33,522 bases of DNA from Colivicinus sp963607765 (GTDB taxonomy: Bacteria; Bacillota_I; Bacilli_A; Erysipelotrichales; Erysipelotrichaceae). The translations under genes were made by a program, and so were the position numbers. Under the pieces are notes generated by a model that saw only the letters and a program-made list of their open reading frames with translations, was not told where the DNA came from and searched no databases. The stretch is from the NCBI GenBank assembly GCA_963607765.1, contig CAVDDT010000010.1, positions 1 through 33,522 of the forward strand, read 5' to 3'. Shown here piece by piece: positions 7,469 to 16,935 of the stretch (position 1 is the stretch's first letter; each line of letters starts with the position of its first letter).

Positions 7469-10099
7469 ATGGACAAGAAATATGTGTACATGTTTGCAGA
7501 GGGAAATGCAAACATGCGTGAACTTCTTGGCGGTAAAGGTGCTAACCTAGCTGAAATGTCTAGTTTAGGACTGCCTGTTCCATTTGGTTTTACAATTTCT
7601 ACTGAAGCATGTACAGCTTACTATGATGATGGCGAGAAAATCAATGATGACATCATGGCACAAGTTAAAGAAGCTTTAGCTAAACTTGAAGACCAAGCTG
7701 GGAAAAAATTGGGTGATGTCGAAAACCCACTACTTGTTTCTGTAAGATCAGGAGCTCGTGCTAGTATGCCAGGCATGATGGATACTATTTTAAATTTAGG
7801 TATCAATGATGAAGTAGTTAATACTATTGCACAAAAAACTAATAATGAAAGATTTGCTTACGATTCTTATAGACGTTTTATTCAAATGTTCTCAGATGTT
7901 GTAATGGAACTATCTAAAAAGAAATTTGAAGAAATTATCGACGAAGTAAAAGCTAATAAAGGCGTTAAGCTTGATACTGAACTTGATGTTGAAGACATGA
8001 AGGAACTTGTTAGAAGATTTAAAGCTTTCTATAAAGAAAATTTAAATGAAGATTTCCCTCAAGATACAAATGTTCAACTTGAAAGGGCTATTGAAGCAGT
8101 ATTTAGATCTTGGAACAATCCTAGAGCCATCTTCTATAGAAAAGAAAATGATATCCCTTCTTCTTGGGGAACTGCTGTAAATGTTCAAATGATGGTATTT
8201 GGCAACATGGGCGATGATTGTGGCACAGGTGTTGCCTTCACTAGAAACCCTGCTACTGGTGAAAACAAACTATTTGGTGAATTCTTAATGAATGCTCAAG
8301 GTGAAGATGTTGTGGCGGGTGTAAGAACTCCTCAAACAATTGACCAATTAAAGGAAGTAATGCCTGAAGCATATGAAGAATTCAAGAATATTTGTAATAC
8401 TCTTGAACATCATTATCATGATATGCAAGATATGGAATTTACCATCGAAAATAAGAAGCTATTCATGCTTCAAACAAGAAATGGTAAAAGAACCGCTGCT
8501 GCAGCCTTAAAAATTGCTTGCGATATGGTTGATGAAGGATTAGTTGATGTTGATAAAGCTCTATTAATGGTAGAACCTAAGCAACTTGATTCATTACTTC
8601 ATCCTCAATTCAATGCTGAGGCATTAAAGAATGCTACAGTTATTACTAAGGGCTTAGCTGCTTCTCCAGGCGCTGCATGTGGCCAAATTGTCTTCTCTGC
8701 TGAAGATGCCAAAAAGGAACATGAAAACGGCAAGAAAGTTGTTCTTGTAAGGCTTGAAACTTCTCCTGAAGATATTGAAGGTATGGCTGTTGCTGAAGGC
8801 GTATTAACGGTGAGAGGTGGTATGACATCACACGCTGCTGTAGTTGCTAGAGGCATGGGCGAATGCTGTGTATCTGGCTGCGGTGATATTAAAATTGACT
8901 ATGATTCAAAAACTTTTGAACTAAATGGTGTAACATATCACGAATTTGATTACCTTTCACTTGATGGTTCAACAGGCAATGTATATGGACAAGCTATCCC
9001 TACTGAACCTGCAACAATCTCCGGTTACTTTAAGAGATTTATGGACTGGGCAGATGAAAAGAGAGTTCTAAAAATTAGAACAAACGCTGATACTCCTCGT
9101 GATGCCAAACAAGCTCTAGAATTCGGTGCTGAAGGCATTGGCCTTGTTAGAACCGAACATATGTTCTTTGAAGAAAACAAGATTAAAGCTATTAGAGAAA
9201 TGATCGTTTCTAAGACTACCAAACAAAGAAAGGCAGCCCTTGAAAAAGTATTAGCTTTACAACAAGCTGACTTTGAAGGCATATATGAGGCTATGGAAGG
9301 CAATCCAGTAACAATTCGTTACTTAGATCCACCTCTACATGAATTTGTTCCAACTGGTGAAAAAGAAATTGCTGATTTAGCTAATGAAATGAATATGACC
9401 GTGGAAGAATTAAAGAATGTTATTTCTTCTCTTCATGAAGTTAACCCTATGATGGGACATAGAGGATGTAGATTAGCTGTAACTTATCCAGAAATCGCTG
9501 AAACTCAAACTAAAGCTGTTATTGGTGCAGCTATTAACACTCAAAGAAAACATCCTGATTGGAATGTAGTTCCTGAAATCATGATTCCTCTTGTTGGTGA
9601 TGTTAAAGAACTTAAATATGTAAAAGATATCGTAGTTAAGACAGCTAATGAAATGATTAAGACTAGTAATGTCAAACTTACATATCATGTTGGCACAATG
9701 ATTGAAATTCCTCGTGCCGCAATTCTTTCTGGTGAGATTGCTAGAGAAGCAGAATTCTTCTCATTTGGCACAAACGATCTAACACAAATGACATTTGGTT
9801 TCTCAAGAGATGATGCTGGCAAATTCTTAGGCAGCTATTATGATGCTAAGATTTATGAACAAGATCCTTTCCAAAAGGTGGACCAAAGAGGTGTTGGCGT
9901 ACTAATTAAGCTTGCTTGTGACCAAGGAAGAGCTACTAGACCAAATATCAAACTAGGTGTATGTGGCGAACATGGTGGAGATCCTTCTTCGATTGAGTTC
10001 TTCCATAAAGTTGGTTTGAACTATGTTTCTTGTTCTCCATATAGAGTTCCAATCGCTAGACTTGCTGCTGCACAAGCTGCAATTAAATTTCCAAGATAA
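7469..10099 (+). CDS. ppdK: Pyruvate, phosphate dikinase
   Basis: An 876-residue PPDK, the full family length. The N-terminal ATP-grasp domain (about 1-340) opens with GGKGANLAEM. The swivelling phosphohistidine domain carries the catalytic His at residue 455 in GGMTSHAAVVARGMG, with Thr453, the residue used for regulatory phosphorylation in homologues, two positions before it. The C-terminal PEP/pyruvate barrel ends with the catalytic Cys832 in CGEHGGDP. It interconverts ATP, phosphate and pyruvate with AMP, PPi and PEP in the cytoplasm, working in PPi-saving glycolysis or in gluconeogenesis. It stands alone on the plus strand with its own promoter and terminator, divergent from the ATP synthase operon. 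No PPDK regulatory protein gene is seen nearby. Confidence 0.98.
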   Translation: MDKKYVYMFAEGNANMRELLGGKGANLAEMSSLGLPVPFGFTISTEACTAYYDDGEKINDDIMAQVKEALAKLEDQAGKKLGDVENPLLVSVRSGARASMPGMMDTILNLGINDEVVNTIAQKTNNERFAYDSYRRFIQMFSDVVMELSKKKFEEIIDEVKANKGVKLDTELDVEDMKELVRRFKAFYKENLNEDFPQDTNVQLERAIEAVFRSWNNPRAIFYRKENDIPSSWGTAVNVQMMVFGNMGDDCGTGVAFTRNPATGENKLFGEFLMNAQGEDVVAGVRTPQTIDQLKEVMPEAYEEFKNICNTLEHHYHDMQDMEFTIENKKLFMLQTRNGKRTAAAALKIACDMVDEGLVDVDKALLMVEPKQLDSLLHPQFNAEALKNATVITKGLAASPGAACGQIVFSAEDAKKEHENGKKVVLVRLETSPEDIEGMAVAEGVLTVRGGMTSHAAVVARGMGECCVSGCGDIKIDYDSKTFELNGVTYHEFDYLSLDGSTGNVYGQAIPTEPATISGYFKRFMDWADEKRVLKIRTNADTPRDAKQALEFGAEGIGLVRTEHMFFEENKIKAIREMIVSKTTKQRKAALEKVLALQQADFEGIYEAMEGNPVTIRYLDPPLHEFVPTGEKEIADLANEMNMTVEELKNVISSLHEVNPMMGHRGCRLAVTYPEIAETQTKAVIGAAINTQRKHPDWNVVPEIMIPLVGDVKELKYVKDIVVKTANEMIKTSNVKLTYHVGTMIEIPRAAILSGEIAREAEFFSFGTNDLTQMTFGFSRDDAGKFLGSYYDAKIYEQDPFQKVDQRGVGVLIKLACDQGRATRPNIKLGVCGEHGGDPSSIEFFHKVGLNYVSCSPYRVPIARLAAAQAAIKFPR

Positions 10100-10105
10100 A
10101 CCAAA

Positions 10106-10128
10106 GGCGCTTAATAAGCGCCTTTTTT
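10106..10128 (+). terminator. Terminator after ppdK (possibly bidirectional)
   Basis: GGCGCTT (10106-10112) pairs perfectly with AAGCGCC (10116-10122) around a three-base loop, followed by TTTTTT (10123-10128): a strong plus-strand terminator for ppdK. On the minus strand the same hairpin sits immediately after the aconitase stop codon (10127-10129) and is followed by TTT, so it may serve both converging genes, less efficiently on that side. Confidence 0.9.
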
Positions 10129-12334
10129 AATGTCTATAGTAATTAATTAAACAACCATCTTTAAGAATTTCTTTTTCATCATTAGTAAGAATTCCAAGTG
10201 AAAAAGAAATTTCTGTTAATGAATTATCCTTTATCAAATATCCCTTCACCTCCAAATCCTCATCAATTGACTTAATAACATCTTTTAAATAAACATAACT
10301 GCCTTTCGTTAATAAATCACCTTGGCTAGATAAAAGAGGCAACATACCCCAGTTAATTAAGTTAGAACGATATCTTTTTGTCGCATATTCAAAGGCAATA
10401 TTAGCTCCTGCTCCAAGAACTCTTTGACAACTTGCAGCTTGTTCTCTAGCAGAGCCATCTCCTGGCTTATAAGCATATATGCTTGAAACGATATTGAAAT
10501 TTTCACTTGCTTTAATATTATTCTTTTCAAGTACATCCAAAACCCATTTTATTTCATCGCTATTTTTGTTTAAAGATGAAACATGTTTTGCCTCATTTAC
10601 ATATTCCTTGTCTCTTCTAGATAAAGTAAATTCAGCTAAACGATACGGATTAGATCTATATGATGATGTTTCGCCTGATGGAATTAGTTCATCAGTTGTG
10701 GTTACTGGATCATCAATATGTGAAACAATTTTAATCAAAACGTCATTAGACAATTTAGGAAGGTCTGGCCAATCTTTGATATTTGGACCAAAATGAATAT
10801 TGTAACTAGGATTAGCTTTCTTATATCCGTTATACACTCTTTTTTCGTATAAAGAAGAATCAAACGGACAAGCATAATCCTCTTCAATATATTCAACAAC
10901 ATCACTAGCCGCTGTTAAAATTCCTTTATTGGCAGCGGTAGCTGCAATACTTCTAGCATCCATTAAACAAACCGAAGCTATTTGTCCCTCATTAGGTTTG
11001 CTTCCTTCTCTATTTGGAAAATTACGAGTAGTATGCCTTATCGAAAGTTCATTATTAGCTGGAGTATCCCCCGCTCCAAAACAAGGGCCACAGAATGCTT
11101 CTCTAAAAATAACTCCCGAAGAAATCAAATTTGATATCGTTCCATTTTCTACAAGTGCTTTATAAACAGGCATAGAATCAGGATAGATAGATAGCCTAAA
11201 TTCTTCATTACCACAAGATTTATCTTTTAAAATCTTACTTGCTGCCATAATATTGCCAAATGTTCCACCAGAACAGCCAGCAATTACACCCTGGTTTACT
11301 AAAACGTCATTATTTTCATTAACTTTAGACAGTAAATCCATTTTAGTAGCAGTTAATTGCTTATTCGCATTATCCTGCGCCTCTTTTAAATACTTTTTTG
11401 GATTTTCCTTTAATTTATTAATGGGAATAGCTAAGCTTGGGTGCATAGGTAAAGCAATCATGCATTCAATTTGGCTTAAATCAAGATCAATGCATCGATC
11501 ATAATAAGCACCATCTTCAACCTTCAATTCTCTATAATCATTTTCTCTATTGTGCATTTTATAGTACTCAAGAGTTTTATCATCAGTTTCCCAAATACTG
11601 CTCAAACATGTGGTTTCAGTAGTCATTACATCAATCGCATTGCGATATTCTTGTCCCAAGTTATGTATCCCCTCGCCAACGAATTCAAGAACTTTATTTT
11701 TTACAAAACCATCTTTGTATGTTTCACCACACAATGCTAAAGCTATATCATGAGGCCCAACGCCATTTTTAATGTTGCCATGTACATAAACCAAGACAAC
11801 TTCCGGTCTTTTTATATCATAGGTTTTAGATAGTAACTGTTTAGCTATTTCTCCTCCGCCTTCACCTATTCCCATAGTGCCTAAAGCACCATATCTAGTA
11901 TGCGAATCAGATCCCAAAATCATTCCACCGCATTTAGTCATCATCTCTCGATTATAGGAATGAATTACAGCCATATTAGGAGGTACATAGATTCCACCAT
12001 ATTTATGTGCACAAGACAAAGCAAACATATGATCATCTTCGTTAATCGTTCCACCTACAGCACACAAAGTATTGTGACAATTAGTTAAGACATATGGAAC
12101 AGGGAATTCCTTTAATCCTGAAGCACGTGCAGTTTGGATGATGCCAACATAAGTGATGTCATGAGAAGTTAGAGAATCAAATTTAATATGTAATATATCA
12201 TCACTGCTATGATTATCGTGAGCGTCAAGAATTTGATAAGTTAAAGTCTTCTTCCTGCCATCTTGAATATCACTAGTAAGATCTTGTTTATACGTTCCAT
12301 TAAAATAAAAAACACCACTATCTATTTTTTTCAT
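10127..12334 (-). CDS. acnA: Aconitate hydratase (aconitase family)
   Basis: A 735-residue aconitase-superfamily protein. The three [4Fe-4S] cysteines are visible: C354 in AGCSGGTFGN, and C415 and C418 in FCGPCFGAGD, close to the positions in mitochondrial aconitase (358, 421, 424). The C-terminal swivel domain is present, with GDGSAREQAA (substrate-binding serine and arginine). It converts citrate to isocitrate. The start overlaps the isocitrate dehydrogenase stop by four bases (ATGA), so the two are one transcription unit, opposite citrate synthase. The sequence is divergent, resembling the less-studied aconitase-like hydratases of Firmicutes, but the pathway context strongly supports true aconitase. 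The gene symbol is by function only; the subfamily was not resolved. Confidence 0.88.
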   Translation of the reverse strand: MKKIDSGVFYFNGTYKQDLTSDIQDGRKKTLTYQILDAHDNHSSDDILHIKFDSLTSHDITYVGIIQTARASGLKEFPVPYVLTNCHNTLCAVGGTINEDDHMFALSCAHKYGGIYVPPNMAVIHSYNREMMTKCGGMILGSDSHTRYGALGTMGIGEGGGEIAKQLLSKTYDIKRPEVVLVYVHGNIKNGVGPHDIALALCGETYKDGFVKNKVLEFVGEGIHNLGQEYRNAIDVMTTETTCLSSIWETDDKTLEYYKMHNRENDYRELKVEDGAYYDRCIDLDLSQIECMIALPMHPSLAIPINKLKENPKKYLKEAQDNANKQLTATKMDLLSKVNENNDVLVNQGVIAGCSGGTFGNIMAASKILKDKSCGNEEFRLSIYPDSMPVYKALVENGTISNLISSGVIFREAFCGPCFGAGDTPANNELSIRHTTRNFPNREGSKPNEGQIASVCLMDARSIAATAANKGILTAASDVVEYIEEDYACPFDSSLYEKRVYNGYKKANPSYNIHFGPNIKDWPDLPKLSNDVLIKIVSHIDDPVTTTDELIPSGETSSYRSNPYRLAEFTLSRRDKEYVNEAKHVSSLNKNSDEIKWVLDVLEKNNIKASENFNIVSSIYAYKPGDGSAREQAASCQRVLGAGANIAFEYATKRYRSNLINWGMLPLLSSQGDLLTKGSYVYLKDVIKSIDEDLEVKGYLIKDNSLTEISFSLGILTNDEKEILKDGCLINYYRH

Positions 12335-13326
12335 AACAATTCCTTAATCAACCTATCTGTAAACTCACTGCATTTACTATTGCCACCTATATCGCTTGTA
12401 GTATATTCACCTTCTTCAATAACCTTGTAAATTGCTTTTTCAAGCTTTTCACCTTTTTCACTCAAACCATTTTCCTTAAGAAGCATCACAAAGCTTAAAA
12501 GTAAGGAACTTGGATTAGCTAAATCTTTTCCAGCAATATCGGGGGCTGAACCATGTACAGCCTCATAGATTCTTACATCATCTCCAACATTTTCGCTAGG
12601 TGCAAAACCAAGTCCGCCAACAAGCCCTGCACACAAATCAGAAATGATATCACCATACAAATTAGGTGCAACAAGCACATCAAATTTACTAGGATCACTT
12701 ACAAGTTTCATGCATAAAGCATCAATAATAACTGAATCAGCTTCAATATCTTTATATTCTTCACTTACTCTGTTGAAACAATCTAAAAATAGCCCATCAG
12801 ATAATTTCATAATATTAGCTTTATGAACACATGTTACTTTTTTACGATTATTTTTTCTTGCATAATCAAAGGCATATCTAACGATTCTTTCACTTGCGAA
12901 TTTACTAATAATCTTTATAGAGTGAGCTACATCATCACTATACATATATTCAACACCCTTATAAAGATCTTCAGAGTTTTCTCTTACAATAACCAAGTCA
13001 ACGTCTTGATATCTAGACTCTACACCTTTAATAGAATGCAAAGGTCTAATATTAGCGTACGTATTAAAATGTTGTCTTAAAAGTACATTAATACTTCTAA
13101 ATCCTTTTCCAATTGGAGTAGCGGTAGGGCCCTTTAAACAAACATGATTATTCTTAATAGAATCAAATAATTCATCAGAAAAAAGTTCGCCACTTTCATC
13201 ATAGTATTCAGCTCCCGCCTTGTATTCTTCAAATTCTATTCCTGTATTTAACGCATCTGATACTTTAAGAACACTATTTGCGATTTCTTTGCCAATACCA
13301 TCGCCTTTAATTAATGTAACTTTCAT
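12331..13326 (-). CDS. icd: Isocitrate dehydrogenase, NAD-dependent type
   Basis: A 331-residue member of the isocitrate/isopropylmalate dehydrogenase family. The opening MKVTLIKGDGIGKEI, the substrate region GFRSINVLLRQHF (about 75-87) and the metal-binding NLYGDIISDLCAGLVGG (222-238) are all present. At the coenzyme site the motif is HGSAPDIAGKD: Asp263-Ile264 replace the Lys-Tyr pair of NADP enzymes, indicating NAD. I chose the ATG at 13326, preceded by GAGGTG, over a GTG 12 bases upstream that would sit in that ribosome site. It is the first gene of the icd-acn unit. Isopropylmalate or homoisocitrate dehydrogenase are less likely given its neighbours. Confidence 0.9.
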   Translation of the reverse strand: MKVTLIKGDGIGKEIANSVLKVSDALNTGIEFEEYKAGAEYYDESGELFSDELFDSIKNNHVCLKGPTATPIGKGFRSINVLLRQHFNTYANIRPLHSIKGVESRYQDVDLVIVRENSEDLYKGVEYMYSDDVAHSIKIISKFASERIVRYAFDYARKNNRKKVTCVHKANIMKLSDGLFLDCFNRVSEEYKDIEADSVIIDALCMKLVSDPSKFDVLVAPNLYGDIISDLCAGLVGGLGFAPSENVGDDVRIYEAVHGSAPDIAGKDLANPSSLLLSFVMLLKENGLSEKGEKLEKAIYKVIEEGEYTTSDIGGNSKCSEFTDRLIKELL

Positions 13327-13344
13327 AAAACACCTCACTCTTTA

Positions 13345-13368
13345 ATTTTACACTTTTAAGCTTATAAT
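13345..13368. promoter_or_regulatory. Overlapping divergent promoter region of icd-acn and citrate synthase
   Basis: The 65 bases between the two starts hold a plus-strand TATAAT (13363-13368), about 23 bases before the citrate synthase ATG, and a minus-strand TAAAAT (13345-13350) ahead of icd. Neither has a good -35 box, so the assignment is tentative. The two promoters lie back to back, so one regulator could control both sides. Confidence 0.35.
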
Positions 13369-13391
13369 GATTATTAATTGAGGTGATTTGT

Positions 13392-14765
13392 ATGATATAT
13401 CCTGATGTCCAAAATTTAACTGAAAATGATTTAAAAATCTTATGTGAAGAGTATCGTAAGAACAATTTTATTAACCCTGAAATAAGCGAAAAGCTAGGTG
13501 TAAAACGTGGACTTAGAAATCCGGATGGAACCGGTGTTTTAGCTGGATTAACAAATATTTGTGATGTTGTTGGATATAGAAAAGATGAAAATGATAAAGT
13601 CATTCCAATTGATGGAAAATTGATTTATCGAGGCATAAATCTAGAAGATATCGTAAATGAAGCAATCACTTCCAATCGTTTCTTATTTGAAGAAGTAGTA
13701 TGGCTATTGTTATTTGGCTCTCTTCCAAATAAGAAAACCCTAAATAGATTTCGTAAAATATTAGAAACGCATCGAGAACTGCCTGATGGCTTCCCAGAAA
13801 CGCAAATCATGGCCGCTCCATCTCCTAATCTAATGAATAAAATGGCTAGGTCTGTTTTAGCTATGTATTCTTATGACGAAAAAGCTGAAGACACGTCTTT
13901 AGAAAATATAATCAAACAATCTATCAATTTGATCGCAGAATTGCCTACGATGATGGTCTATGCTTATCAAACAAAGAAGCACGTCTATGACCATGAATCA
14001 CTTTTCTACCATTACCCTAAAAAAGGATTATCTAGTGCTGAAAGTATATTGGCGATGTATAGAATAAATCAAGAATATACAAAAGAGGAAGCTCATTTGT
14101 TAGATTTATGCATGGTAGTACATGCAGATCATGGCGGAGGAAATAACTCAGCCTTTTCAACTAGAGTATTGTCTTCTACTGGAACCGATACATATTCAGC
14201 TATTGCTGCTGCAATCTTGTCACTTAAAGGCCCAAAACATGGTGGTGCTAATCTTTTGGTTATGAAACAACTTGATGAAATATTAGAAAATGTCAAAGAT
14301 GTTAATGACGATGAAGAAATGCTAGAGTTCTTAAAAAGAATCATCAACAAGGAAGTATGTGATCATTCAGGATTGATTTATGGAATAGGACATGCCGTAT
14401 ATACAAAAAGCGATCCTAGAGCACAAATATTAAAGAAGCATTCTAAACAATTAGCTTATGAAAAAGGCTTTAATAGAGAATATGATGCCTTATGTCAAAT
14501 AGAAAAACTAGCGCCTATTGTCTTTAAAAAAAATAAAGGAAGCAATAAAAATGTTTGTGCCAATGTTGACTTATATTCGGGTTTAGTATATCGAATGCTA
14601 GGTTTAAAAGAAGAATTATTTACTCCTATTTTTGCGATAAGTAGAGTAGCTGGATGGTGTGCTCATCGAATGGAAGAAGTTGAATTCGCAAATAGAATAA
14701 TTAGACCGGCGTACAAATATGTTGGTGAAAAAGAAAAGAAATATATTCCAATTGAAGAAAGATAA
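13392..14765 (+). CDS. citZ: Citrate synthase (Si type)
   Basis: A 457-residue citrate synthase. The catalytic triad is complete: His283 in GPKHGGAN, His334 in GIGHAVYTKSDPR and Asp392 in NVDLYSG; His247 lies in DHGGGNNSAFSTR. It condenses acetyl-CoA with oxaloacetate. I chose the ATG at 13392 because GAGGTG (13380-13385) precedes it; an upstream in-frame GTG lies inside that site. The chain has an N-terminal extension of roughly 30-40 residues relative to minimal bacterial forms, as in many clostridial and Bacilli enzymes. It faces the icd-acn unit from which it is divergent, and together the three genes make 2-oxoglutarate. Confidence 0.95.
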   Translation: MIYPDVQNLTENDLKILCEEYRKNNFINPEISEKLGVKRGLRNPDGTGVLAGLTNICDVVGYRKDENDKVIPIDGKLIYRGINLEDIVNEAITSNRFLFEEVVWLLLFGSLPNKKTLNRFRKILETHRELPDGFPETQIMAAPSPNLMNKMARSVLAMYSYDEKAEDTSLENIIKQSINLIAELPTMMVYAYQTKKHVYDHESLFYHYPKKGLSSAESILAMYRINQEYTKEEAHLLDLCMVVHADHGGGNNSAFSTRVLSSTGTDTYSAIAAAILSLKGPKHGGANLLVMKQLDEILENVKDVNDDEEMLEFLKRIINKEVCDHSGLIYGIGHAVYTKSDPRAQILKKHSKQLAYEKGFNREYDALCQIEKLAPIVFKKNKGSNKNVCANVDLYSGLVYRMLGLKEELFTPIFAISRVAGWCAHRMEEVEFANRIIRPAYKYVGEKEKKYIPIEER

Positions 14766-14793
14766 AAAAACAAGTAGGCATTTGCCTACTTGT
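14764..14793 (-). terminator. Terminator of the rimP-rbfA operon
   Basis: ACAAGTAGGC (14770-14779) pairs with GCCTACTTGT (14784-14793) around a four-base loop. On the minus strand it is followed by seven T (14764-14770), a strong terminator for the translation operon. The rbfA stop codon (14786-14788) lies inside the stem. On the plus strand the hairpin begins five bases after the citrate synthase stop but has only a short T stretch, so any action there is weaker. Confidence 0.85.
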
Positions 14794-15100
14794 TTGCAAT
14801 TTCATGAATTCTATCTACTTTTTCTAAAGTATCATCTACAACAAATTCAATATCAGGAATTTTTCTAAGCTTAAGTCTTTTAGAAAGCTCTGTTTTAATA
14901 AAACCCTTTGATTTCTTTAAAGCAGCTATTTCATAATTCTTGCCAAAGAAAGAAACATAAACTTTAGCCCTACTTAAATCTGGAGAAACTCTAACTTCAG
15001 AAACGGTTACAAAGCCAATTTCGGGATTATTCAAATCAAATTGAATAATACTCGAAATTTCTCTTTGAAGTAATGAATCAAGTTTATCAGTTCTACTCAT
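14786..15100 (-). CDS. rbfA: Ribosome-binding factor A
   Basis: A 104-residue RbfA with a KH-like fold. The opening SRTDKLDSLLQREISSII, then GFVTVSEVRVSPDLSRAKVYVSF (about 29-51) and the closing LRKIPDIEFVVDDTLEKVDRI (about 78-98) are diagnostic. It helps mature the 30S subunit and process 16S rRNA, and is a cold-shock factor in relatives. Its ATG shares one base with the infB stop (TAATG), giving translational coupling, and it is the last gene of the operon. Confidence 0.95.
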   Translation of the reverse strand: MSRTDKLDSLLQREISSIIQFDLNNPEIGFVTVSEVRVSPDLSRAKVYVSFFGKNYEIAALKKSKGFIKTELSKRLKLRKIPDIEFVVDDTLEKVDRIHEIANK

Positions 15101-16935
15101 TAGTCAGCCTTAACCTCTTGGTCTTGGTATGCTTCAATGATGTCGCCTTCCTTGATATCATTGTAGTTTTCGATTGTCATACCACATTCATATCCAGCAA
15201 GAACTTCCTTAGCATCATTTTCAAAACGCTTTAACGAAGCAAGTTTGCCAGTATAAATTACAATGCCATCTCTAATTAAACGACACTTAGATTCTTTAAC
15301 GATCTTGCCTTCTGTAACCATGCTACCAGCAATTGTGCCAACCTTAGATACTTTATAAGTCTTTCTAACTTCAGCTTGGCCAATAACAACTTCTTCATAT
15401 ACAGGAGCAAGCATACCCTTCATGGCAGCTTCCATTTCTTCTACTGCCTTATAAATAATATTATGAAGTCTAATCTCAACATTTTCTTCTTGAGCTTTCT
15501 TACGAACATTAGCATCAGGCCTTACATTAAATCCATAGATAACAGCATGAGATACACTAGCAAGAATTACATCGGATTCAGAAATGCTTCCAGCAGCACT
15601 TCTGATTACATTAACTCTTACACCATCAACATCAATCTTACTTAAAGATGATGCAACAGCTTCAGCAGTACCTTGAACATCAGACTTAACAATAACAGGA
15701 ACTTCCTTAATTTCACCAGCTTCAATTTGAGCACTTAGTTCATCAAGAGACATAGCACTAGTGGCCTTTCTCTCTTTTTCAACTTTAGCCTTATTTCTAG
15801 CAGCCGCAATAGCTCTTGCATCTTTGTCATTTGCGAATACTTTAAAATTATCACCAGCAATAGGAACTTCACCTAAACCAATAACCTCAATTGGAGTTGA
15901 AGGAAGCGCTTCCTTAACTTCTTCGCCCTTGTCATTTACCATTTTTCTTACTTTGCCATAAGTAGTACCAACAACGATTGAATCGCCTTGTTTTAAAGTA
16001 CCATTTTGAACAAGAAGTGTACAAACAGGGCCTCTTCCCTTATCAAGCTTAGCTTCAATAACAGTACCAGTAGCTAACTTGCTTGGATTTGCCTTTAGGT
16101 CCCTAACTTCGGCAACAACAAGAATTGTCTCTAAGATATCTTTTACGCCTTCGCCTGTTTTGGCACTACAATTTACGAAAATTGTATCACCGCCCCATTC
16201 TTCTGGCATTAAGCCTAAATCAGCTAGAGCATTCTTAACCTTATCTGGATTAGCACCCGGCTTGTCCATTTTATTTACCGCAATAATAATTGGTACATTA
16301 GCGGCCTTAGAGTGATCAATCGCTTCCTTTGTTTGAGGCATTACGCCATCATCAGCTGCAACAACAATAATAGAAACATCAGTTACTGAAGCACCTCTAG
16401 CACGCATAGCTGTAAAAGCTTCGTGTCCTGGAGTATCTAAGAAAGTAACTTTCTTGCCATTAACGTCAACTTGATAAGCACCAATATGTTGAGTAATGCC
16501 ACCAAATTCGCCAGCTGTAACATTTGACTTTCTAATAGTATCCAAAAGTGTAGTCTTACCATGGTCAACATGTCCCATGATAGTAACAATTGGAGCTCTT
16601 TCCTTTAAATCCTTAGGATCATCTTTCTCATCATCCATTAGAGAAGATTCATCCTTAGGCTCTTCTTTTGTAGCAGTAATGCCATATTCCATGCACACTA
16701 GCTCAATATTTTCATCATCTAAAGGGGAATTGATAGTCATCATCTTGCCCAACATGAATAACAATTTGATAATCTCGCTAGAATTCTTATTAATCTTTCC
16801 AGCTAACTCACCAACTGTAATACCATCTTGGTAAGTGATAGCCTCAACTTTTTCAGCAGCATCTTTTTTCTCAAAAGAACTAGCTTTAGTGTTTGGCTTC
16901 TTATTAATATGTTTTTTATATGTTTGTTTAGCCAT
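15100..16935 (-). CDS. infB: Translation initiation factor IF-2
   Basis: A 611-residue IF-2. The IF2 N-terminal domain lies at about 38-90, followed by a short acidic linker. The GTPase begins with GHVDHGKTT (121-129), followed by GGITQHIGAYQV, DTPGHEAF and NKMDKPGAN. The later barrel domains and fMet-tRNA-binding C-terminal domain are complete (ends EGDIIEAYQDQEVKAD). It is shorter than most IF-2 because the long repetitive N-terminal region is missing, as in other reduced Firmicutes genomes. AAGGAGG precedes the ATG and lies inside the end of the ylxQ-like gene, which overlaps by 8 bases. Confidence 0.97.
   Translation of the reverse strand: MAKQTYKKHINKKPNTKASSFEKKDAAEKVEAITYQDGITVGELAGKINKNSSEIIKLLFMLGKMMTINSPLDDENIELVCMEYGITATKEEPKDESSLMDDEKDDPKDLKERAPIVTIMGHVDHGKTTLLDTIRKSNVTAGEFGGITQHIGAYQVDVNGKKVTFLDTPGHEAFTAMRARGASVTDVSIIVVAADDGVMPQTKEAIDHSKAANVPIIIAVNKMDKPGANPDKVKNALADLGLMPEEWGGDTIFVNCSAKTGEGVKDILETILVVAEVRDLKANPSKLATGTVIEAKLDKGRGPVCTLLVQNGTLKQGDSIVVGTTYGKVRKMVNDKGEEVKEALPSTPIEVIGLGEVPIAGDNFKVFANDKDARAIAAARNKAKVEKERKATSAMSLDELSAQIEAGEIKEVPVIVKSDVQGTAEAVASSLSKIDVDGVRVNVIRSAAGSISESDVILASVSHAVIYGFNVRPDANVRKKAQEENVEIRLHNIIYKAVEEMEAAMKGMLAPVYEEVVIGQAEVRKTYKVSKVGTIAGSMVTEGKIVKESKCRLIRDGIVIYTGKLASLKRFENDAKEVLAGYECGMTIENYNDIKEGDIIEAYQDQEVKAD

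Noticed and set aside
13307..13603. 98-residue minus-strand frame overlapping the citrate synthase start
   Set aside because: It lies antisense to a certain gene, runs through the icd promoter and has low-complexity Ser/Phe composition with no recognisable family.
13392..14765. Re-citrate synthase or methylcitrate synthase
   Set aside because: Re-citrate synthase is an unrelated fold; this protein has the His-His-Asp triad of the Si family. Methylcitrate synthase cannot be fully excluded, but no prp genes are near and aconitase-icd are.
16496..16834. 112-residue plus-strand frame inside infB, and similar plus-strand frames inside gdhA (20819-21202) and aconitase (10479-10796)
   Set aside because: These are antisense shadows of well-supported genes, with Ser/Pro/Leu-rich random composition and no ribosome sites worth noting.
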